This document shows, piece by piece, positions 57,856 through 64,000 of a stretch of DNA of 64,000 bases. The position numbers were made by a program, and so were the translations under genes. The stretch comes from Ponticaulis koreensis DSM 19734 (GTDB lineage Bacteria > Pseudomonadota > Alphaproteobacteria > Caulobacterales > Hyphomonadaceae). Within the stretch, counting starts at the first letter, position 1. Each line of letters begins with the position of its first letter. The stretch covers positions 62,001-126,000 of the forward strand of contig NZ_ATVJ01000002.1 in NCBI RefSeq assembly GCF_000420665.1, written 5' to 3'. The notes under the pieces are model-generated. The model saw nothing but the letters and a program-made list of their open reading frames with translations. It was not told the DNA's origin and did no database searches.

Positions 57856-59092
57856 ATTCATTGTTGCGAACGCCCGCTGGCTTTCAGCGGGCCTTTTGCT
57901 CTGTCTGTTTTCCGGTTTCGGTCAGACCTATTTCATCTCGTTATCCAACGATGCGATCAGGGCGGCGCATGGATTGAGTCACTCTCAGTTCGGCCTGATC
58001 TATGGTGGAGCAACGCTGGCCAGTGCGTTCACACTGTCGAACTTCGGCAAACTGGTGGACCGGTTCAGTGTCAGGCGATCAGCTATCGTAACCGTATTGG
58101 GGCTCAGTCTGGCATGTACTCTGATGGCGATTTCCAGTCTGACGGTCGTGATCCTCCCAGTCGCGATCTTTGGCCTGCGTCTTTTCGGCCAGGGGTTTTG
58201 TGGGCATGTCGCCATGACGTCTGCAGGCAAATGGTACACGAAGAACCGCGGAAAAGCCGTGAGCATTGTCGGTCTCGGCTTTCCCTTATCTGAAAGCTTC
58301 ATGCCAGCGGTTGCGGCGGTCGTTTTATCTACTGCGGGCCTTGCTTATTTATGGGGCGGCGCAGCAGTCGTGCTGCTCGTTCTATCGGTGCCGTTGCTCT
58401 GGCTTCTTCTGAGTGTCGATCGTGTGCCACAGGACGTAGAGGTCGCAACCGAAGAGGATACGTCGTCTGGTAAGAGGGTATTTCACTGGACCCGATCTGA
58501 CATTCTGAAGCGACCGGAATTCTATCTGGTTCAGATAGCGGCGCTGTGTCCGCCGTTCATGGTGACGGCATATTTTTTCCACCAGCAGCATTTGTCCTCG
58601 ATCATGAGCTGGGACATGAATGTAATGGTTGCTTCCATGACGGTGTTTGCTGCCGCTCAGGTGATTACGAGCCTGATCGCAGGTGCCGTGATTGACAGGT
58701 TTAGCGCGAAAGTCCTTCTTCCAGCATTCCTTCTTCCAATATCGCTCGCGCTCATGGTGCCGTTGATATTGCGCGACGGCGCATTTATTCCGCTGCTCTA
58801 TGTTGGTCTCGGTATGACAGCAGGCGCTCAGGCGACGCTTTCCGGCGCGCTCTGGCCAGAATTGTTTGGTACGAAACACCTGGGTGATGTAAGAGCCCTG
58901 ATCTATGCGATTATGGTCGCCTCGACGGCCGCTTCACCGTTCCTTACAGGGTTTCTGATCGACTTTGGTGTTGGATTTGATCTGCAATTGGCGGTAATGG
59001 GCGCGTTTTCACTCTTGGCGAGCGGCGTAATGTTGCTTATCCAACCGAACCTTGCCGGATTGAATGAAAAGTTCGGCCAGAAACAAAATTGA
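57848..59092 (+). CDS. Major facilitator superfamily transporter
   Basis: 414 residues from the ATG at 57848 (a GTG one codon earlier is also open). About twelve hydrophobic segments; MFS motif A is seen as 'GKLVDRFSVRRSA' in loop 2-3, and 'GAVIDRFSAKVL' is its echo in the second half. 'FGQTYFISLSND' in helix 1 is a feature of the oxalate/formate-antiporter-like branch. Substrate unknown. It overlaps nadE by 8 bases and ends 11 bases before gltX. Confidence 0.85.
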   Translation: MLRFIVANARWLSAGLLLCLFSGFGQTYFISLSNDAIRAAHGLSHSQFGLIYGGATLASAFTLSNFGKLVDRFSVRRSAIVTVLGLSLACTLMAISSLTVVILPVAIFGLRLFGQGFCGHVAMTSAGKWYTKNRGKAVSIVGLGFPLSESFMPAVAAVVLSTAGLAYLWGGAAVVLLVLSVPLLWLLLSVDRVPQDVEVATEEDTSSGKRVFHWTRSDILKRPEFYLVQIAALCPPFMVTAYFFHQQHLSSIMSWDMNVMVASMTVFAAAQVITSLIAGAVIDRFSAKVLLPAFLLPISLALMVPLILRDGAFIPLLYVGLGMTAGAQATLSGALWPELFGTKHLGDVRALIYAIMVASTAASPFLTGFLIDFGVGFDLQLAVMGAFSLLASGVMLLIQPNLAGLNEKFGQKQN

Positions 59093-59103
59093 GTCTGAAA
59101 AGC

Positions 59104-60462
59104 ATGTCTGCACCTATTGTTCGTTTTGCCCCATCCCCGACTGGCCGACTTCACGTTGGCAATGTCAGAACCGCGCTGATCAACTGGCTGTTCGCGAAAG
59201 GGCAGGGTGGGAAGTTCATTCTTCGTATCGACGACACGGATCTTGAGCGGTCTACGAAGGAATACGAACAAGGCTTGAAAGACGATCTGACATGGCTGGG
59301 TCTTGGCTGGGACGACACGTTCAACCAGTCAGACCGTTTTGACAAATATGATGAAGCGGTTGCCAAGCTGAAGGCTGATGGCCTGCTTTATGCCTGTTAC
59401 GAAACACCGGAAGAGCTTGAGCGGAAACGCAAGATTGCGCTGAGCCGTGGCCGCCCACCGGTTTATGACCGTGCTGGCCTCAATCTGACTGACGACGAGA
59501 AAGCAGCGTTCGAGGCTGAAGGCCGCAAACCTCACTGGCGTTTCAAACTGTCTGGTGAGCGCGTTGAATGGAATGACCTCGTGCGCGGCCCGCAGGGCAT
59601 TGATACGTCTTCTGTATCCGATCCTATTCTTGTGCGCGGCGATGGCAGCTATCTCTACACGCTGCCGAGTGTTGTCGACGATATTGAATATGACATCACG
59701 CACGTCGTTCGCGGTGAAGACCACGTCACAAACTCTGGCGCGCAGATCGAAATCTTCATGGCGCTAGGCGGCAAGGCACCGGAAATGGCGCATACACCGC
59801 TTCTGGTTGGTGCTGACGGGCAGGGGCTCTCCAAGCGCCTTGGCTCTCTTTCTATTCAGGAGTTGGGCAAGAAGGGCCTTGAGCCGATTTCGATTGCATC
59901 GTTGCTCGGAAAGATTGGCACAAGTGACAATGTGGAAATTCGCGCGTCGCTTGATGAGCTCGCGTCGGAGTTCTCATTCGACAAAATCGGTCGTGCACCT
60001 GCGCGTTTCGATGAAGAAGAGCTGATGAAGCTCAACGCGCAGCTTGTACTTTCGCTGTCTTACGCGGATGTGTCTGACACGCTTGGCGGTATTGCGGGTC
60101 TGGAAAATTGTCCGGATCGTGAACTCTTCTGGGAAACCGTGAAAGAAAATATCAGCACGGTTTCCGAAGCGTCTTCCTGGGCTGACGTGCTGTATGGCGC
60201 GATTTCGTCTGACATCGAAGCCGAAGATAAGGGCTATATCCAGACTGCTGCTGAGACACTGCCTGCTGGTCCGTACGACCTTGAAACATGGGGTAAATGG
60301 ACGAAAGAGCTGAAGGACGCGACTGGCCGTAAGGGCAAGGGTCTGTTCATGCCGCTCCGACTGGCGCTGACCGGCGAGGGCCGCGGCCCTGATATGGGGC
60401 GTGTGCTCGTGCTGCTTGGTCAGGAACGGGCCGCTGAGCGTCTGAAGGCTGCAGCGGCCTAA
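59104..60462 (+). CDS. gltX: Glutamyl-tRNA synthetase
   Basis: 452 residues from the ATG at 59104 (a TTG at 59089 is possible; neither has a good ribosome site). Class I motifs: the HIGH variant H-V-G-N at 17-20 in P-S-P-T-G-R-L-H-V-G-N, and the KMSKS variant L-S-K-R-L-G near residue 240. Bacterial, not glutaminyl, family. Many alphaproteobacteria carry two gltX genes, and only one is visible here, so a second copy may exist elsewhere. It charges tRNA-Glu and probably also tRNA-Gln. Confidence 0.93.
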   Translation: MSAPIVRFAPSPTGRLHVGNVRTALINWLFAKGQGGKFILRIDDTDLERSTKEYEQGLKDDLTWLGLGWDDTFNQSDRFDKYDEAVAKLKADGLLYACYETPEELERKRKIALSRGRPPVYDRAGLNLTDDEKAAFEAEGRKPHWRFKLSGERVEWNDLVRGPQGIDTSSVSDPILVRGDGSYLYTLPSVVDDIEYDITHVVRGEDHVTNSGAQIEIFMALGGKAPEMAHTPLLVGADGQGLSKRLGSLSIQELGKKGLEPISIASLLGKIGTSDNVEIRASLDELASEFSFDKIGRAPARFDEEELMKLNAQLVLSLSYADVSDTLGGIAGLENCPDRELFWETVKENISTVSEASSWADVLYGAISSDIEAEDKGYIQTAAETLPAGPYDLETWGKWTKELKDATGRKGKGLFMPLRLALTGEGRGPDMGRVLVLLGQERAAERLKAAAA

Positions 60463-60469
60463 GCTGTCG

Positions 60470-61030
60470 CTATTTCATATCGATATGCCGGACACGAAGC
60501 GCTTCAATTGCTTCATCCGGTGTATTGGTGTGGGCAAACTGTTCCAGAAATTCAGCCGGTGTGAATTTGTCCTTCACGATATGGCTCATCAGCTCAAAGA
60601 ACGGGCTCCAGAAGCCGTCTACATCGAGAAACGCCATGGGCTTGCTGTGCAGGCCGAGGCGCGCCCATGACAGCATTTCTACAGCTTCTTCCAGCGTGCC
60701 AATGCCGCCCGGCAGAACGATGAAAGCGTCGCTTTCGTCAAACATCATCTGTTTACGCTCGTGCATTGTATCGACGATGCGATGCTCGACCTGCTCGAAG
60801 ATGCGTTCCTTGGTCAGCAGGAAGCGCGGCATGATCCCAAGGACATCTCCGCCTGCTTCGTGAGCTGCGTTTGCTGATGCGCCCATAAGGCCGACACTAC
60901 CGCCGCCGTAAACGAGGCGATATCCGCTTTCTGCCAGTCGTTTGCCGAGGTCCTTGGCCAGAGCGATATACTTTGGATCAACCTCATTAGAGGAACCACA
61001 GTAAAGGCAGATCGATTTCATAGCAGCCAT
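60470..61030 (-). CDS. LOG family (TIGR00730) protein
   Basis: 186 residues from the ATG at 61030 (GGAG 5 bases upstream); the open frame runs further upstream into the ABC-exporter gene. 'ICLYCGSS' near the start and 'VYGGGSVGLMG', then the signature P-G-G-I-G-T-L-E-E, identify a LOG-type Rossmann protein. Related proteins release cytokinin bases from riboside monophosphates; bacterial members may act as nucleotide phosphoribohydrolases. It is convergent with gltX and divergent from the ABC exporter. Confidence 0.88.
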   Translation of the reverse strand: MAAMKSICLYCGSSNEVDPKYIALAKDLGKRLAESGYRLVYGGGSVGLMGASANAAHEAGGDVLGIMPRFLLTKERIFEQVEHRIVDTMHERKQMMFDESDAFIVLPGGIGTLEEAVEMLSWARLGLHSKPMAFLDVDGFWSPFFELMSHIVKDKFTPAEFLEQFAHTNTPDEAIEALRVRHIDMK

Positions 61031-61090
61031 GAATTCTCCGTCGGCATGGTTTGTTGTTTTCAATGAACGCATTCTTTCTGGCTGGCAAGA

Positions 61091-62968
61091 ATGAGCGACG
61101 CACACTATCTCGCAATTATGAGAACAATGGCTTCTACCGATGCTGATGCAATTGAGAGCGCATCAGGGGGGATCGGAACCGCGCTGATGCGCGTTGGCGA
61201 CATCCTGCTACGTCCAAATCTGTCGCGATGGCGTTTCCGGATGATTATCGCTCTGGCGATTACGGTCTGCGCGAAGGGCTTCAGTGTTGTGGCCCCGTTA
61301 TACCTGGGTGAGGCGATTACCAGAGCCTCAACAGGTGAAGCCGAAGCTGTGCTCGTGCCCTTGCTCAGCGCGCTCTCATTCTTTGTCGTTGCACGCTTTC
61401 TGGCGTCCGGCCTGCCTCAGGCGCGTGACGCGATTTTCGCGCCGGTCAGTCAGGATGCGCAACGCGAGCTTGCCGTCAGCGCCTTCAGCAAGTCTCAGGC
61501 GTTATCGCTAGGCTTTCACCAGACACGACGATCCGGTGCGCTTCAACGGATCATTGAACGCGGCGGCACCGCGATGGATGTGATTCTGCGCTTTCTGGTG
61601 TTCAACATTGCGCCGACGATCATCGAACTGGCCCTGGCCTCAATTGTTCTGGCGGCGACCTATTCATGGGTTCTATCTGTCATCGCGATTGTGACCATCA
61701 TCGTCTATATGGCGTTCACCTTCATTGTGTCCGAGTGGCGCGCCAAGCAGCGCCGGACGCTGAATAAGGCTGATACCGAGCTACGTGCCCGGGCCATGGA
61801 CAGCCTCACAAACTTTGAAACGGTCAAATCTTTCGCCGCAGAAGGCCGTGAGACAGATTCCTACAATTCAGCGTACAAGACCTATGCCGAGCAGTATGTC
61901 GAAACGTCCCGTTCCCTTGGCCTGCTGAACGCCGGTCAGGAACTGATTATGAATCTCGGCCTGTTTGCCATGCTCGGCTGGACAGGCTGGAAGGTGGCAA
62001 ATCAGGAACTTGAGGTTGGTGCGCTTGCGGCTGTGTTTGCAATGCTGCTCAATCTTTATCGACCTTTGAACATTCTCGGTTGGGGATGGCGGGAAATCCG
62101 TCAGGGCGTCATCGATCTTGAGAAGGTCTTTGGCCTGATGTCGATGAAGCCCGAGGTCGCGGATGCTGATGATGCCAGTGAGCTGTCCGATGCCACAGGG
62201 GCAATCGAGTTCCGCGATGTCTCATTCAGTCATGATGGCCGTGTGATCGGGATAGAAAACATTTCCTTCGATCTTCCATCCGGTAAACAGCTTGCGATCG
62301 TTGGCCCGTCAGGCGCAGGAAAGTCGACGCTATTGAAGCTGATTTTCCGCTTCTATGATGTGAATGAAGGCGCCGTTCTGTTCGACGGTCAGGATGTACG
62401 CGACCTGACACAGGAAAGCCTGCGTCAGCATTTGGGGATCGTGCCTCAGGACGTGGTGCTGTTTAACGATACAATCCGCCAGAACATTCTCTATGGCCGA
62501 CCTGAAGCGACTCAAAGCGAACTGGAACACGCAGCTCAAAGCGCGCAATTGCTGGAGTTTATTGAGGCTTTGCCGGATGGCTGGGACACACGGGTCGGTG
62601 AGCGCGGTCTTAAACTATCGGGCGGAGAAAAACAGCGCGTCGGTCTCGCGCGCGTCATATTGAAAAATCCGGAAGTTCTTCTGCTGGATGAGGCGACCTC
62701 GGCGTTGGACAGTCAGACAGAAACGCTCGTTCAGCGTGCTATCCATGAGGCCTCGAAAGGCAGAACCACCGTGACGGTCGCGCACAGGCTCTCAACCATT
62801 ATGCACGCCGATCAAATTATTGTACTCAGTGATGGTAAAGTTGCAGAGCGGGGCGATCATGAGTCGCTCTTATCTGAGAACGGTTTGTATGCTGACATGT
62901 GGGCGAAGCAGGTTTCCCGTCGGGAACTGACAGAAGCAGAGCCAGCAGTAGCGAAAGGTCAGGAATAG
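61091..62968 (+). CDS. Atm1-like ABC exporter (fused permease and ATPase)
   Basis: 625 residues. The N-terminal six-helix permease shows the Atm1/HMT1 pattern with 'LTNFETVKSFAAEGRE' and 'MLLNLYRPLNILGWGWREIRQ'. Walker A is at 405-413 (G-P-S-G-A-G-K-S-T), the ABC signature L-S-G-G-E-K-Q-R at 509-516 and 'LLLDEATSALDSQTE' follows. Bacterial Atm1 homologues export glutathione or glutathione-metal complexes and help heavy-metal tolerance. The start is not supported by a good ribosome site; ATGs at 61118 and 61127 are alternatives. The next gene begins 2 bases after its stop. Confidence 0.9.
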   Translation: MSDAHYLAIMRTMASTDADAIESASGGIGTALMRVGDILLRPNLSRWRFRMIIALAITVCAKGFSVVAPLYLGEAITRASTGEAEAVLVPLLSALSFFVVARFLASGLPQARDAIFAPVSQDAQRELAVSAFSKSQALSLGFHQTRRSGALQRIIERGGTAMDVILRFLVFNIAPTIIELALASIVLAATYSWVLSVIAIVTIIVYMAFTFIVSEWRAKQRRTLNKADTELRARAMDSLTNFETVKSFAAEGRETDSYNSAYKTYAEQYVETSRSLGLLNAGQELIMNLGLFAMLGWTGWKVANQELEVGALAAVFAMLLNLYRPLNILGWGWREIRQGVIDLEKVFGLMSMKPEVADADDASELSDATGAIEFRDVSFSHDGRVIGIENISFDLPSGKQLAIVGPSGAGKSTLLKLIFRFYDVNEGAVLFDGQDVRDLTQESLRQHLGIVPQDVVLFNDTIRQNILYGRPEATQSELEHAAQSAQLLEFIEALPDGWDTRVGERGLKLSGGEKQRVGLARVILKNPEVLLLDEATSALDSQTETLVQRAIHEASKGRTTVTVAHRLSTIMHADQIIVLSDGKVAERGDHESLLSENGLYADMWAKQVSRRELTEAEPAVAKGQE

Positions 62969-62970
62969 AT

Positions 62971-63861
62971 ATGTCCAAGAAATCACTTTCATCCCGAATG
63001 CCTTGGTATCGGGCCGAGTTTGACCTCGAAGGACTGGGGTTTGGCGCTCTAGCACTGGTGCTCGCCATCATCCTTGGCGGGCTTCATTGGATACTCGGCC
63101 TCATTTTCATGATCGTACTGGCGATCATTTTGCTCGCTTCGCGAGATACAGAGCGAACATCGCCTTCCGCCGCAAATCTCGTCCTTGCACCTAATGATGG
63201 TGTGATCGAGAGCGTATCCAGTGTCGCGCCGCCGCGTGAATTGCGTTGGGACACGCCGGAAGTCATTCGCGTGCGTATCGCGTCATCACCATTTTCTGCG
63301 AACGGTGTGCGCGCTGCAATCACTGGCAATGTCGAAAGCTTTCTGATCGAGCCGGGCGCTCCGGCAACACTGGCGTTTGATGCTGAGGATCCAAATCTTC
63401 GCGAAGCGTTTATTCTGATCAGCAGTGAAAGCCATGCTGTGGGCGTGCGTGTCGCGACAGGCGGCACAGGGCCACGTCTTGATGTAAACCTTGAGTCCGG
63501 CGACGGCGTTCGTGCGGGCCGCAAAATCGGCGTTCGTCGTCTTGGCGGCTGGAGCGATGTGTTCCTGCCTGTGGGGTCTGAGGTTTCTCTGGAGCCGGGA
63601 ATGTCAGTCATCGGCGGCGAGACGGTCCTGAGCGACCTGTCTGAGGTGGAGCAGTCTGCCACGACGGCAAGTGAACCTCTCATGGTTCCTGAGCCGGTTG
63701 TCGAAGAAACGCCCGCCGAACCAGAGCCAGCGCCCGAAGCGCCAGTAGCAGAAGAAACGGCAGAACCTGTCGAAGATGCGGCTGTTTCTGACGCTGAGGT
63801 CGAAACGGCGTCTGCCGAAGCTGACGCAGCTTCAGATAAGAAAACGTCTAAGAAGTCTTAG
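62971..63861 (+). CDS. Phosphatidylserine decarboxylase-like protein lacking the pyruvoyl serine
   Basis: 296 residues from the ATG at 62971 (AGGA 7 bases upstream). A membrane segment pair (about 23-57) followed by 'SRDTERTSP' matches the class II Psd N terminus, 'LAPNDGVIE' the metal/Asp block, and 'IGVRRLGGWSDVFLP' (186-200) the region of the self-cleavage site. There the expected Gly-Ser is Gly192-Gly193, and the His of the F-D-V-H block is Asn (F-S-A-N, 108-111). An active pyruvoyl enzyme cannot form. The last 70 residues are Glu/Ala/Pro-rich and probably disordered. It is cotranscribed with the ABC exporter; no pssA follows. Confidence 0.75.
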   Translation: MSKKSLSSRMPWYRAEFDLEGLGFGALALVLAIILGGLHWILGLIFMIVLAIILLASRDTERTSPSAANLVLAPNDGVIESVSSVAPPRELRWDTPEVIRVRIASSPFSANGVRAAITGNVESFLIEPGAPATLAFDAEDPNLREAFILISSESHAVGVRVATGGTGPRLDVNLESGDGVRAGRKIGVRRLGGWSDVFLPVGSEVSLEPGMSVIGGETVLSDLSEVEQSATTASEPLMVPEPVVEETPAEPEPAPEAPVAEETAEPVEDAAVSDAEVETASAEADAASDKKTSKKS

Positions 63862-63872
63862 GCTAAACAGAA

Positions 63873-64000
63873 TCAGGCTTTCCCGCCGCGGCCAGACCAG
63901 TCCATGATTGGCTTTAGCGGGAAGGCCCACAAAATACCTGCGATGACGAAATAAATAAGCTGGACCCAACGCGGTGCATTGACGAGCATCGAACCGATTG
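63873..64000 (-). CDS. DUF2842-like small membrane protein (C-terminal part; start beyond the window)
   Basis: Reading the minus strand from 64000 an open frame ends at 63873. The visible 42 residues are one hydrophobic segment followed by 'PLKPIMDWSGRGGKA'. The 'PRWVQLIYFVIAGILWAFPL' pattern ending in a short basic tail is typical of DUF2842, small alphaproteobacterial membrane proteins of unknown function. The gene is convergent with the Psd-like gene. Confidence 0.6.
   Translation of the reverse strand, partial: IGSMLVNAPRWVQLIYFVIAGILWAFPLKPIMDWSGRGGKA

Overview
This is a core-genome stretch of a mid-GC alphaproteobacterium. The best fit is the Caulobacterales/Maricaulales side (Hyphomonadaceae- or Maricaulaceae-like). 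The evidence is a PopZ polar organiser in a PCMT-like / tolC / popZ / valS block, the dgt-SPOR-nagZ-scpA-scpB-tatABC-serS-surE-pcm-yajC-secDF order typical of this class, class II DAHP synthase, TrmFO, and small alphaproteobacterial proteins (DUF2842-like, DUF3137). A GTTC-N7-GTTC type SOS box lies between uvrA and ssb. I see no insertion sequence, phage, integron, plasmid gene or CRISPR array, and codon use looks even throughout.

Layout. 1-1.6 kb: the N-terminal part of an AsmA-family protein (runs off the left edge), then tRNA-Asp. 1.9-9.3 kb: an alpha/beta hydrolase, then the protein-quality-control run tig, clpP, clpX, lon. 9.2-10.6 kb: a nitrilase-family amidase, tRNA-Asn and tRNA-Cys. 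10.7-18.0 kb: a degenerate PCMT-like protein, tolC, popZ, valS, DUF3137 and a small exported helical protein. 18.0-19.9 kb (minus): exonuclease III, nitroreductase, ErpA-type Fe-S carrier. 19.9-32.0 kb (plus): one long tightly packed series covering dNTP hydrolysis, SPOR, NagZ, chromosome-segregation ScpAB, Tat, SerRS, SurE, PCMT and SecDF-YajC. 32-35.9 kb: SOD, a squalene/phytoene-synthase-fold protein, TrmFO and a membrane protein. 35.9-46.6 kb: uvrA and ssb (divergent), gyrA, coaD, a periplasmic cyclophilin, queA, tgt, and a secreted unknown. 46.7-54.8 kb: tRNA-Lys, a small unknown, gph, glmU, rpiA, gor, aroG (class II), a MATE exporter, HU. 55.2-63.9 kb: a Gfo/Idh/MocA oxidoreductase, nadE, an MFS carrier, gltX, a LOG protein, an Atm1-like ABC exporter and a phosphatidylserine-decarboxylase-like protein. 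At the right edge is the 3' part of a DUF2842-like gene.

How the genes work together. The tig/clpP/clpX/lon block handles nascent-chain folding and regulated proteolysis. The tat and sec genes form an export cluster. queA and tgt install queuosine in tRNA. gyrA, ssb, uvrA, scpAB and HU serve DNA topology, repair and segregation. Several convergent gene pairs overlap at their stop codons or share a bidirectional terminator, so the genome is compact.

I do not see a clear new multi-gene system. The most unusual signals are single-gene or regulatory: a phosphatidylserine-decarboxylase homologue in which the self-cleavage Ser is Gly; a tRNA-guanine transglycosylase with two of its four zinc ligands changed to Ser; an isoaspartyl-methyltransferase paralogue without its SAM and substrate motifs; and a palindromic operator plus a Shine-Dalgarno-masking hairpin in front of tolC. 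Start codons were re-chosen from ribosome binding sites and family lengths where the longest open frame looked too long.
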